Positions 8,584 through 16,955 are shown, numbered from the stretch's first letter. The stretch: 32,921 bases of DNA from Alcaligenaceae bacterium (GCA_012839585.1 DUNB01000027.1:1-32921); one strand, 5' to 3'. Numbers and translations: made by a program. Notes: generated by a model not told the origin, from the sequence alone.

Positions 8584-10901
8584 CACAGCGAGAGCTAGCA
8601 GAGGTTAAGCCCACCACTGTAGTCCATATTATTTCTGGCTTAGGTCATGGTGGTGCTGAAACCGTCCTTTATCGTTTGGTAACAGCCCCCACTTCGAATA
8701 CCCGCCATATTGTGCTGTCGCTGGGCGGCTTGGATGTGTTCGGCCCTCGTTTGCAAGAGGCTGGCATAGAGGTGCATACCTTTCACATGCATGGGGCGGT
8801 GGGTTTTGCGCGAGGCTTGTGGCGTTTGCGTCAATGCCTCAAAACACTGCAGCCGGATGTGGTGCAAACCTGGATGTATAACTCGGACTTTGTGGGGGGC
8901 CTGGTCGCGCGCAGCGTAGGCATACGTGCGGTATCTTGGGGCATTCGTAACTCAGGCGAAAGCTTGCACCAAGGTAGCTCTAAGGCGCGATTGCTGGCCT
9001 GGTTGTGTGCGCGGCTGTCTGGGGTGGTGCCTGCAGCGATTGTGACTTGTGCGGATAGTGCAGCACGACGTCATAAACACTGGGGCTACGAAGCCGATAA
9101 GCTGCAGGTGATTCCGAATGGTTATGATTTGTCTCGCTGGCAGCCTGATCAAGAGGCTGCGGCTCAATTACGAGCAGAGTTAAATATTGACCCGAGCACA
9201 CCTTTATTGGCTGCCGTTGCACGTTGGAACCCGCTTAAAGATCACCCTAACTTATTGGCAGCTTTGTCCAGAGTTAAACGCAGTGTGCCTCAGATGCGCT
9301 GCTTACTCGTTGGCGAGGGTTTGGATGCCTCGAATACGGAGCTGATGCAGCTCATTACGCATTTTGATTTGGCCGAGCAGGTGGTGCTGCTGGGACGTCG
9401 TGATGATGTGCCCACCATTATGGCGGCAGCAGATATTCATGTGCTTTCTAGCAAGGCCGAAGGCTTCCCCAATGTGGTGTGTGAGGCCATGGTGTCACGC
9501 GCGCTATGTGTGGTGACCGATGTGGGGGATGCGGCCAAAATCGTGGGAGATGAGGGGGTTATTGTGCCGCCGCGTAACGCCGAGGCTTTGGCGGCCGGCA
9601 TAGAAAAAGCCATTGGTTTACTTAGTAGTCCGGATTTGTCTGCTCGTTTAGAGGACGGCGCCAAACGTATCGCACGGTTATATAGTTTATCCACGATGGT
9701 GGAAAACTATGAAACCTTATGGCAGGATTTGCAGGGGCGTCCAACGATAGCAGGGGCAGCGACAAGGGACGCATCAGCTCCCTTGTTGTTATATGTGGTG
9801 ACGAACCCCGATTTCTTTTTATCACATCGCTTGCCTTTGGCTTTAGCGGCACAGGCGGCAGGTTTTGATGTGCATGTAGCAACCAGACGCGCTCCTTCGG
9901 TGGCTCGAATTCGTGGTCACGGCTTTACCCATCATGTAGTGCCGTTGAATCGCAGTGGTAAAAATCCGTTCAAAGAAATTTATGTGATTTGGAGCCTATA
10001 CCGACTGTTTAAACGTATTCGGCCGCAGGTCATCCATGCGGTGACCATTAAATCCATTCTTTATAGTGGGATTGCCGCGCGTTTAGCCAAGGTGCCTGGG
10101 TTTTTGGCGGCGATTTCTGGTTTAGGGTATTTGTTTACCGACGGACGTGATGGACCGATGAAAACCATCGCCCTAAAACTGTACAAATTGGCCTTAAGCC
10201 ATCCACGTAGTCGTGTGATTTTTCAAAATACCAGTGATCGCGATGTATTAATGCAGGCGGGTGTAGTGCGCTCAGAACAAGCGGTGTTAATACGCGGTTC
10301 GGGAGTGGACCTTAACCAGTTTAGTTATACCGCAGAGACCGAAGGACCTCCGGTGATAGCGCTGATGGTATCGCGGCTTTTGGCGGACAAAGGGGTTAAT
10401 GAGTTTGTGTCCGCCGCTAAAATCAGCCAACAACGCGAAGACGGTATTGTGTGGCAAATAGCGGGTAGTCCTGATATCGAAAATCCGGCGAGCATTACGC
10501 GCGAACAAATTACGGACTGGCATCAATCTGGCGTGGTGCAATGGTTAGGGGAACAAACCGATATTGCAGGTCTCTATCAGCGCTCGCATATTGCTGTGCT
10601 ACCTTCTTACCGAGAAGGGCTACCTAAATCCCTCATCGAAGCTGCGGCTTGTGGTCGCGCCGTGGTGACCACGGATGTGCCCGGTTGTAGAGACGCGATT
10701 GAGGTGGGTGTCACGGGGCTCTTGGTACCTCCTAAGGATGCCGTGGCTCTGGCAGATGCCGTGGCAGACCTTGCGCATAATGAGCAAAAGCGGCAGCGCT
10801 TTGGTCGAGCTGGGCGGGACTTAGCCGAGCGCGCTTTTGATATAAATATCGTGATTGATTCTCATCTGCGGTTATATGGTTATTTGGCCAAATCCAAATA
10901 G
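8580..10901 (+). CDS. Double GT4 glycosyltransferase (two complete GT-B units fused)
   Basis: This protein of 773 residues is about twice the normal GT4 length. The N-terminal unit (residues 1 to about 388) starts with HIISGLGHGGAETVLYRL and has E-x7-E at Glu294/Glu302. A short Ala/Gly/Thr linker (about 389-399) leads to a second unit (400-773). That unit begins LLLYVVTNPDFFLSHRLPLA, resembles PglA/WbpH-type transferases, and has its own E-x7-E at Glu679/Glu687. Both units keep their catalytic motifs, so it probably adds two consecutive sugars. It is the last gene of the cassette and is followed by a strong bidirectional terminator. The frame is open across the junction. Confidence 0.9.
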   Translation: MTQRELAEVKPTTVVHIISGLGHGGAETVLYRLVTAPTSNTRHIVLSLGGLDVFGPRLQEAGIEVHTFHMHGAVGFARGLWRLRQCLKTLQPDVVQTWMYNSDFVGGLVARSVGIRAVSWGIRNSGESLHQGSSKARLLAWLCARLSGVVPAAIVTCADSAARRHKHWGYEADKLQVIPNGYDLSRWQPDQEAAAQLRAELNIDPSTPLLAAVARWNPLKDHPNLLAALSRVKRSVPQMRCLLVGEGLDASNTELMQLITHFDLAEQVVLLGRRDDVPTIMAAADIHVLSSKAEGFPNVVCEAMVSRALCVVTDVGDAAKIVGDEGVIVPPRNAEALAAGIEKAIGLLSSPDLSARLEDGAKRIARLYSLSTMVENYETLWQDLQGRPTIAGAATRDASAPLLLYVVTNPDFFLSHRLPLALAAQAAGFDVHVATRRAPSVARIRGHGFTHHVVPLNRSGKNPFKEIYVIWSLYRLFKRIRPQVIHAVTIKSILYSGIAARLAKVPGFLAAISGLGYLFTDGRDGPMKTIALKLYKLALSHPRSRVIFQNTSDRDVLMQAGVVRSEQAVLIRGSGVDLNQFSYTAETEGPPVIALMVSRLLADKGVNEFVSAAKISQQREDGIVWQIAGSPDIENPASITREQITDWHQSGVVQWLGEQTDIAGLYQRSHIAVLPSYREGLPKSLIEAAACGRAVVTTDVPGCRDAIEVGVTGLLVPPKDAVALADAVADLAHNEQKRQRFGRAGRDLAERAFDINIVIDSHLRLYGYLAKSK

Positions 10902-10937
10902 GCCTCTGGCTAACATCTAGAGCTAAGCCAGAAAAAC

Positions 10938-10987
10938 AAACCCCGTGCTTCTTCATGCCTAAAGGCAAGAGTGAAGCACGGGGTTTT
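10938..10987. terminator. Bidirectional intrinsic terminator between glycan cassette and phosphohexomutase
   Basis: Thirteen-base arms AAACCCCGTGCTT (10938-10950) and AAGCACGGGGTTT (10974-10986) pair perfectly and are flanked by A-rich and T-rich runs on both strands. The loop contains a smaller stem TGCC-TAAA-GGCA. It separates two convergent transcription units. Confidence 0.85.
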
Positions 10988-11056
10988 GTGGTTTAGCGCC
11001 GTATAGTTCTAAAAGGAATTGGCGATAACCTTGTTAGCTCTGTTTGTTGTACCGCC

Positions 11057-12439
11057 TTAAAAAGGCAGGGTGAGATCCGGACGCAAAGCCAAAATCGCGG
11101 TTTTAAATTCGTTTTGGATACGAGCCAACGCGGCTTCAGTTTGGGCCTCAAAACGTAACACCACTACCGGGGTGGTGTTGGAAGCGCGAGCCAAGCCAAA
11201 GCCGTCTTCGTATTCGGCACGAATGCCATCAATGGTGATGCGCTCTATGGCTGTGGGGAAAGCGCCTTCGCTTTGTAGACGCTCTACAAAAGCATGGGGT
11301 TCGCCCTCGGCCATTTCCAATTTAAGTTCTGGGGTAGAGAGGTCTTTGGGTAGCGCCTCGAGTACCGCACTGGGGTCTTCAAATTTAGAGAGAATTTCTA
11401 ATAGGCGCGCTGCGGTATACAGACCATCATCAAAACCATACCAGCGTTCTTTAAAAAACGTGTGACCGCTCATTTCTCCGGCAAGCGGTGCATTGGTTTC
11501 GGCAAGTTTGGCTTTGATCAAGGAGTGACCGGTTTGCCACATCAGGGGCACACCACCCGCGGCCTTGATCGCTAACGCCACATGGCGACTACATTTCACA
11601 TCAAAAATAATGGTTTCACCTGGATTGCGCTTGAGGATGTCTTGAGCATAAAGTACCAGCTGACGGTCTGGCCAAATGATTTCACCGCTGCGCGTGACCA
11701 CACCCAAACGGTCTGCATCCCCATCAAAGGCTAAACCCAGCTCGAAATCGTTTTCTTGAACGTGTTTGATCAGATCAACCAGGTTGGCCGGGTCGGCCGG
11801 GTCAGGGTGGTGATTAGGGAAGTCGCCGTCGACTTCTTCGAACAGAATGTCAGTGGTACAGCCCAACGCATCAAAGAGCTGTCTGGCGACGGCGCCGCCG
11901 GCCCCATTGCCACAGTCAACCGCAACCCGCATGGGGCGTGCTAATTTAACGGTGGATTGGATTTCATCGATGTAGGCAGGCTGGATGTTGTGTTCGATGC
12001 GCTGACCGGGCTCTGCTGTGACTGGAGCCGGGTTCAACATCATTTGATAAAGCTGCTGAATATCGGGGCCATAAAGCGTTTTGCCTGCCATCATCATTTT
12101 AAAACCATTGTATTCCGGTGGGTTATGACTACCAGTAATGGCGACGGCCGACAAGGTATGCCGTTTATAGGCGGCATAATAGACGAGGGGGGTAGGAGCT
12201 AAACCAATATGAATGGTGTCCACGCCGGCACGTTCGATCCCTTGCATTAAGGCTTCGGCGAGTTCAGGACTACTGTGACGACCATCATAGCCCACCACGA
12301 CGGCAGGGACTTGGGCGATGGCGGCTTGACAGCCCAAGGCGTAACCAAGTTGAAAGGCAAAGTTAGCATTGAGCTGGGCAGGTACAATACCCCTAATGTC
12401 ATAAGCTTTAAACACAGAGGCTGGCAAAGCGGTAGTCAT
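11057..12439 (-). CDS. Phosphomannomutase/phosphoglucomutase (AlgC/ManB-type)
   Basis: A 460-residue alpha-D-phosphohexomutase interconverts hexose 6- and 1-phosphates, feeding GDP-mannose, UDP-glucose and related pathways. From the chosen start, the phosphoserine loop TGSHNP has its Ser at residue 104. Other hallmarks are the metal loop DGDADRLG, a sugar-binding loop GEMSGHTFF and a C-terminal phosphate-binding domain. An upstream in-frame ATG at 12466 would add nine residues; the start at 12439 is preferred because GGAG lies eight bases before it and the protein then begins just before the conserved KAYDIRG. Length matches AlgC of pseudomonads. It converges on the glycan cassette and probably supports it and LPS synthesis. 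Confidence 0.93.
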   Translation of the reverse strand: MTTALPASVFKAYDIRGIVPAQLNANFAFQLGYALGCQAAIAQVPAVVVGYDGRHSSPELAEALMQGIERAGVDTIHIGLAPTPLVYYAAYKRHTLSAVAITGSHNPPEYNGFKMMMAGKTLYGPDIQQLYQMMLNPAPVTAEPGQRIEHNIQPAYIDEIQSTVKLARPMRVAVDCGNGAGGAVARQLFDALGCTTDILFEEVDGDFPNHHPDPADPANLVDLIKHVQENDFELGLAFDGDADRLGVVTRSGEIIWPDRQLVLYAQDILKRNPGETIIFDVKCSRHVALAIKAAGGVPLMWQTGHSLIKAKLAETNAPLAGEMSGHTFFKERWYGFDDGLYTAARLLEILSKFEDPSAVLEALPKDLSTPELKLEMAEGEPHAFVERLQSEGAFPTAIERITIDGIRAEYEDGFGLARASNTTPVVVLRFEAQTEAALARIQNEFKTAILALRPDLTLPF

Positions 12440-12492
12440 GCGATGAACTCCAATCATTAAATTCAATGTGAATGGTTATTATCGCCGATCGG

Positions 12493-12512
12493 TCAGGCTT
12501 TTTCAGGCTTTT
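12493..12512. repeat. Perfect 10-bp tandem duplication in divergent promoter region
   Basis: TCAGGCTTTT occurs twice head to tail (12493-12502 and 12503-12512) in the short region between the divergent phosphohexomutase and FAD-dehydrogenase genes. It may be a chance slippage duplication or a paired binding site. Confidence 0.6.
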
Positions 12513-12544
12513 ATTCGCGACAAGACCTATTACGAGGAAAGATA

Positions 12545-13954
12545 ATGACGGAGCTACGTGGGTTAATTGATATCGTTGGGGCCGAGCAGGTTTTAACTGG
12601 CGAGACAACCAAACCGTATCTAACGGATTGGCGAGGACGCTATACAGGAGAGGCCCTGGCAGTAGTGCGTCCCGGTGATACCGAACAGGTCGCTGCGGTG
12701 GTGCGTTGGTGTGCGGCGAATCAGGTAGGCATTGTGCCACAAGGTGGAAATACAGGTCTCTGCGGTGGTGCCACCCCCAGTGTGCAGCCCGTGATCTTAT
12801 TGTCTTTGCAGCGTTTAAATAAGGTACGCAGCGTAGACACCGAAAACGACACCATCGTGGTGGAGGCAGGGTGTATCTTGCAGCAAGTACAAGAAACGGC
12901 GGCCGAACATAACCGTCTGTTCCCATTAAGTCTGGCCGCAGAAGGCAGCTGCACCATAGGCGGTAATTTGGCGACCAATGCCGGCGGCACACAGGTGCTG
13001 CGCTATGGCAATACGCGAGATCTGACCTTAGGGATAGAGGTGGTAACAGCGGATGGGCAGATTATGCACGGCTTACGCGCGCTGCGTAAGGACAACACCG
13101 GCTATGATTTGCGTAACTTGATGATTGGCAGCGAAGGCACGTTAGGTGTGATTACGGCAGCCACGCTCAAACTCTACCCTAGGCCGGTGGCTCAATATAC
13201 CGCTTTGCTCGCCCTTGACTCGTTAGAGTCCGCGGTGAACTTATTGAATATTGCACGCCAAGGTTTTGATGCCGGTTTAACGGGTTTTGAGATTATCTCT
13301 CGTATTTGTTTGGAGGCCGTGGTGGAATGCTTCCCGCAACAGCGTTTGCCTTTCCAGAACGAGTCAGCGCAGGCGCCTTGGTTTGCTTTGCTGGAACTCT
13401 CCGACAGTGAAAGCGAAGAGCACGCACGCCAACGTTTAGAGCAGGTCTTAGGGCAGGCGCTAGAGGACGAGATGGTCTCGGATGCCATTATTGCGGAAAA
13501 CACCACACAAAGTGCAGAGCTGTGGCATTTGCGTGAAAGCATTCCGCTTGCTGAAAAAGCCATAGGGAAAAATGTAAAACACGATATAGGGGTACCGGTG
13601 TCAAAAATTGCGCAGTTTGTGGCGGAAACCAATGCGTTATTACAAGACGCGTTTCCCGGCGTAGAACACATCGTGTTTGGTCACTTGGGCGATGGTAATC
13701 TGCATTACAACGTTGCGCATGGCCGTTACACCGAAGAAGAGCTCTTTAGCTTTGAGTCGGATATTTATAAAATTGTGTTCGATCAGTTACATAAATACCA
13801 GGGCACCATCAGTGCAGAGCACGGCATTGGTCAGCTCAAGCGTGACTGGCTAGAAACCTATAAAGACCCAGTCGAGCTAGCTTTAATGCATCAGGTAAAA
13901 AAAGCCCTGGATCCATTAGGTATCATGAATCCAGGGAAGCTTTTAGTTCAATAA
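12545..13954 (+). CDS. FAD-linked 2-hydroxyacid dehydrogenase (GlcD / D-2-hydroxyglutarate dehydrogenase family)
   Basis: This 469-residue flavoprotein has an N-terminal PCMH-type FAD domain, with PQGGNTGLCGGA near residue 65 and LMIGSEGTLGVITAA near residue 200. The C-terminal FAD-oxidase domain carries GHLGDGNLHYNV and SAEHGIG, conserved near the flavin and metal site in D-lactate, glycolate and D-2-hydroxyglutarate dehydrogenases. It oxidises a D-2-hydroxy acid to the 2-oxo acid and passes electrons to an acceptor such as quinone or ETF. The start has a good GAGGAAA ribosome-binding site. It is divergent from the phosphohexomutase and appears monocistronic. D-2-hydroxyglutarate or D-lactate are the likeliest substrates, but the sequence does not settle this. 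Confidence 0.9.
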   Translation: MTELRGLIDIVGAEQVLTGETTKPYLTDWRGRYTGEALAVVRPGDTEQVAAVVRWCAANQVGIVPQGGNTGLCGGATPSVQPVILLSLQRLNKVRSVDTENDTIVVEAGCILQQVQETAAEHNRLFPLSLAAEGSCTIGGNLATNAGGTQVLRYGNTRDLTLGIEVVTADGQIMHGLRALRKDNTGYDLRNLMIGSEGTLGVITAATLKLYPRPVAQYTALLALDSLESAVNLLNIARQGFDAGLTGFEIISRICLEAVVECFPQQRLPFQNESAQAPWFALLELSDSESEEHARQRLEQVLGQALEDEMVSDAIIAENTTQSAELWHLRESIPLAEKAIGKNVKHDIGVPVSKIAQFVAETNALLQDAFPGVEHIVFGHLGDGNLHYNVAHGRYTEEELFSFESDIYKIVFDQLHKYQGTISAEHGIGQLKRDWLETYKDPVELALMHQVKKALDPLGIMNPGKLLVQ

Positions 13955-13976
13955 CGATACGGCGGAACCAGATGGA

Positions 13977-14177
13977 TTAATCGCTGAGTTCTGCTGTGTC
14001 ACGCGCCATGCTCAGCGCTTGTTTGAGCACTTCTGGTTGACCGATGTGGTTGCTTAAAATTAAGACCAAAGCGGCGTTCATCGCGTGACTTTGACTTGTG
14101 GTTAAGCCTTCGTGAGACTCAATCAGCATGGCGTAAAAGTCGTCTACCCGAGGGAGATTTAACTCTGTAGTCAGCAT
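13977..14177 (-). CDS. DUF2783 domain-containing small protein
   Basis: A 66-residue soluble protein with no signal or membrane segment matches what I recall of DUF2783 (LPRVDDFYAMLIESHEGL, then a helix rich in Leu/Ile and NHIG). An upstream in-frame start at 14210 would overlap the monooxygenase gene; the start at 14177 is preferred because AAGGAG lies about eight bases upstream. It is the last gene of the MBL-monooxygenase-DUF2783 operon, ten bases after the monooxygenase stop. In other Burkholderiales this small protein often accompanies the same flavin monooxygenase, suggesting an accessory or stabilising role. No catalytic residues are evident and its function is unknown. Confidence 0.75.
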   Translation of the reverse strand: MLTTELNLPRVDDFYAMLIESHEGLTTSQSHAMNAALVLILSNHIGQPEVLKQALSMARDTAELSD

Positions 14178-14187
14178 AGGGGGCTCC

Positions 14188-15840
14188 TTATAGCGTTTGA
14201 CCGCAAGCACGAGCCAAAGCGGCTTGAACTAGGTCGGCCTTAGGCTGACGCCAGCGTGCGGTGAGGTGTTGATCTGGACGAAATAGGTAGGCGGCGCCCG
14301 ATTGCGCATCGTAACGCTGTTGCCACATTCCAAAGTGGTCGGTCAGCACTGTAAACCCGGTAGGGGCGTTGGTAGGCACATCTTGGCCGGGGTAAATCAA
14401 CACCACATTCAGCAAAGGCTCTTGCTGCAGTTTTTGTAATGCAGGCAGTTGCTTATCACTGGGGTTAAACATGGCTAAGGTAAAAGACTGACCTAAATGA
14501 CTTAACCACCAATTGGGTTCTGACTGATTGCGTAAAGGCGCATCCACCGCTGGACCACCAATCTGTACCGAACCGGAAAAACGATCCACATCTGGCGTGT
14601 TCAGTGGGCTTTGATCGTAAGTGCTTGGCGTAGAAAGACGGCCACTGTTGACCATGCTGCGGGCAAAGTCATGCGTTTTGGCTAAGCGTAAAACGGTGTC
14701 TCTAAAGAGCTTGCTGATCTCACTTTTAGGGGTGATGAAATCGGTAGCGCGACTTGAGTTCTGGAGGTTTTCGTCGGCGGCAAAGCGACGTTCGCTACAG
14801 TAGGTGTCTAGGATAGACTCTGGGGCTAAACCACGTAGGTGTAGGTCCAGTTTCCAGGCCAGATTATCGGTGTCTTGAATACCGCTATTCGCGCCGCGAG
14901 CTCCAAAGGGAGACACTCGGTGAGCCGCATCGCCAGCAAACAGCAAGCGTCCAAAACGGAATTTATCCATGCGCTCGCAGGCAAAGGTATAAATACTGAT
15001 CCATTCGAAATCAAATTCTACGTCTTTACCCAATAGCGCCTGGACGCGGGGGCGTACGTTTTCCTCTTTGATTTCTTCGACGGGGTCAGCATCCCAACCT
15101 AACTGAAAATCAATACGCCAAACATCATCAGGTTGGCTATGCAGTAGCACGGATTGATTTGGATGGAAGGGTGGGTCAAACCAGAACCAGCGCTCGGCAG
15201 GGTAATGGGCTTTCATGCGCACATCTGCAATCAAGAAGCGGTCTTGGAAAATACGTCCTTGGCTACATTCCCCGATCATGCTGCGCAAGGGAGAGCGAGC
15301 TCCGTCACAGGCGATCACCCAGTCTGCTGTGATTTGATAATCGCCATCTGGCGTTTCAACCGTCAGATCAGTGTGCGTATCGTGGTTTTCTAACGCGGTG
15401 ACTTTATGTTTGGCGCGCAGGTCAATACCAAGTGATTGGGCTTTTTCATAAAGGTAGCCTTCGCAATAGTATTGCTGCAGATTAATAAAGGCCGGGCGGC
15501 GATGTAATGGCTCGGGTAGTAGGTTGAAGCTCCAGACCTCTTCGTCACGGAAGAACACCTTACCCACATTCCAGGACACGCCTTTGTCTACCATGCGCTC
15601 GCCCACATCCAGACGATCCCAAATGTCTAAGGTGCGCTTGGCAAAGCAAATAGCACGTGAGCCTACCGAAAATTTATTATCATCGTCTAAGACCACCACA
15701 GGCTGTCCACGTAACGCCATGTCGATGGCCATGCTTAGGCCAACAGGACCGGCTCCTACCACGACCACAGGGTGTTTTTCTGCAGTGGTAGGAGTCGGAG
15801 CAACGGGCAGTTGTATGGTTTGATAGTTTGTCTCTTCCAC
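14188..15840 (-). CDS. FAD-dependent aromatic-ring monooxygenase (MhpA/TfdB-like)
   Basis: This 550-residue class A flavoprotein hydroxylase has the dinucleotide-binding GAGPVG loop at residues 29-34, the DG motif at Asp179-Gly180 (VIACDGARSPLR) and the GD motif at Asp304 (LLFAGDAAHRVSPFGARG). A C-terminal thioredoxin-like domain is as in phenol and 3-(3-hydroxyphenyl)propionate hydroxylases. Such enzymes use NAD(P)H and O2 to hydroxylate phenolic rings. It sits between an MBL-fold gene (38 bases upstream) and DUF2783 (ten bases downstream), all in one direction. No ring-cleavage dioxygenase or hydrolase is nearby, so the substrate and route are unknown. The start has a GGAG about five bases upstream. 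Confidence 0.88.
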   Translation of the reverse strand: MEETNYQTIQLPVAPTPTTAEKHPVVVVGAGPVGLSMAIDMALRGQPVVVLDDDNKFSVGSRAICFAKRTLDIWDRLDVGERMVDKGVSWNVGKVFFRDEEVWSFNLLPEPLHRRPAFINLQQYYCEGYLYEKAQSLGIDLRAKHKVTALENHDTHTDLTVETPDGDYQITADWVIACDGARSPLRSMIGECSQGRIFQDRFLIADVRMKAHYPAERWFWFDPPFHPNQSVLLHSQPDDVWRIDFQLGWDADPVEEIKEENVRPRVQALLGKDVEFDFEWISIYTFACERMDKFRFGRLLFAGDAAHRVSPFGARGANSGIQDTDNLAWKLDLHLRGLAPESILDTYCSERRFAADENLQNSSRATDFITPKSEISKLFRDTVLRLAKTHDFARSMVNSGRLSTPSTYDQSPLNTPDVDRFSGSVQIGGPAVDAPLRNQSEPNWWLSHLGQSFTLAMFNPSDKQLPALQKLQQEPLLNVVLIYPGQDVPTNAPTGFTVLTDHFGMWQQRYDAQSGAAYLFRPDQHLTARWRQPKADLVQAALARACGQTL

Positions 15841-15877
15841 CCGGTTCTCCTTTTTTATCTAGGTTTAGGACTAAGGG

Positions 15878-16840
15878 TTAGTTGCCTTCAAGTTCTTTCC
15901 ACATTTCGATATCACGTTCTGCGGTCCAGATACGAGGTTCGTCGTGACCGGTGGCTTCATCGTAGGCACGCGACACGTCGAAAGGCATACAGTGATCAAA
16001 GATGACCCAGTCGGAATAACGAGGCTTCATGAAATCGTAGGTTTCACGGTAAATGGTCTTGAGGTCTTTGCCATCCGCAACGCCTTGGTTCACGCAGGTG
16101 TACAAATCGGTTAAGAAAGCACGGGTGCCGGCTAGGGCTTGGCGTACTTCGGTGGCGTTTTTCAATGCGGGACCACGGCCTGGCACCATTTTTTCAGCTT
16201 CGAATTCAGCCAAGGTGTCTAAGGTTTGAGGCCATTCGCGGAAATAACAGTCGCCAGCGTAAGGGGTGGACTGATACTCCACTAAGTCACCAGCAAATAG
16301 GATTTTTTGCTCAGGCAACCAAGCGATGGTGTCACCTTTGGTATGACCACGGCCTACTTGCATGATGTGAACTTCTAAATTGCCTAGATCCACGGTCATG
16401 AAACCGTCAAAGGTCATGGTGGGCCAAGTTAGGCCTTCGGGGATGGATTCCACCGCACGGAACAAGCGAGGGAAACGACCGATCTCGCTGGCCTTGTCTT
16501 CTTCGCCACGCTCTACGATGAGGTCGTACGTGTCGCGGCTAGCAATGATTTCTTGGGTGTTATAGGCCGAGGCACCTAGTACACGCACGGCATGGTAGTG
16601 CGAAAGCAAAATGTACTTGATGGGCTTGTCGGTAACCTCGCGTACGCGACGGATCACGTCTTGCGCCATCACAGGAGTGGCTTGGGTATCGATCACCATC
16701 ACAGCGTCGTCACCAATAATAATTCCTGTGTTGGGATCGCCTTCGGCGGTATAGGCGTAAGCGTTATCAGAGAGTTTCTCAAATGAAACGGCTTTGTCTT
16801 CCATGTCGCCATGAGAAGCGAATTGACGTGGTGTGCTCAT
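15878..16840 (-). CDS. MBL-fold metallo-hydrolase with altered metal motif
   Basis: A 320-residue metallo-beta-lactamase-fold protein. The usual H-x-H-x-D-H motif reads H81-Y-H83-A-V85-R86, so the Asp and third His of the second metal site are replaced by Val and Arg. The downstream GRGHTKGD histidine and FAGDLV aspartate are retained. This suggests one metal ion or a non-hydrolytic role; from memory the HYHAVR form recurs in relatives next to the same monooxygenase, so it looks like a subfamily trait and not a mutation. The start at 16840 is preferred over 16897 because AAGGAG lies eight bases upstream. It is the first gene of the three-gene operon. The true substrate is unknown. Confidence 0.82.
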   Translation of the reverse strand: MSTPRQFASHGDMEDKAVSFEKLSDNAYAYTAEGDPNTGIIIGDDAVMVIDTQATPVMAQDVIRRVREVTDKPIKYILLSHYHAVRVLGASAYNTQEIIASRDTYDLIVERGEEDKASEIGRFPRLFRAVESIPEGLTWPTMTFDGFMTVDLGNLEVHIMQVGRGHTKGDTIAWLPEQKILFAGDLVEYQSTPYAGDCYFREWPQTLDTLAEFEAEKMVPGRGPALKNATEVRQALAGTRAFLTDLYTCVNQGVADGKDLKTIYRETYDFMKPRYSDWVIFDHCMPFDVSRAYDEATGHDEPRIWTAERDIEMWKELEGN

Positions 16841-16868
16841 ACTTATCTCCTTATAGATGATTAACCAA

Positions 16869-16900
16869 ATAGTAGCTCTCAATTCGTTTATATACAATTG
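16869..16900 (-). promoter_or_regulatory. Predicted promoter and overlapping operator-like repeat for the MBL-monooxygenase operon
   Basis: On the minus strand TTGTAT (plus-strand 16892-16897) and TACTAT (16869-16874) are 17 bases apart, giving a short leader of about 20-30 bases to the start at 16840. An inverted repeat, CAATT (16880-16884) and AATTG (16896-16900), covers the -35 and spacer. A second pair, AACCAA (16863-16868) and TTGGTT (16898-16903), brackets it. Hexamer matches are only moderate. Confidence 0.35.
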
Positions 16901-16930
16901 GTTTGTTATAGGTGAATTCCATGAGTCATT

Positions 16931-16955
16931 AAAAGCCGCGGTGGTGAATCGCGGC
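16931..16955 (-). terminator. Probable intrinsic terminator after mutM
   Basis: GCCGCG (16935-16940) and CGCGGC (16950-16955) form a six-base GC stem. Read on the minus strand it is followed by TTTT. It lies between the mutM stop and the MBL operon promoter, where it would isolate the two units. Confidence 0.5.

Noticed and set aside
12408..12992. 194-codon minus-strand frame across the divergent promoter
   Set aside because: Overlaps two recognised genes and their ribosome-binding sites; product is rich in Arg, Pro and Cys and resembles nothing known.
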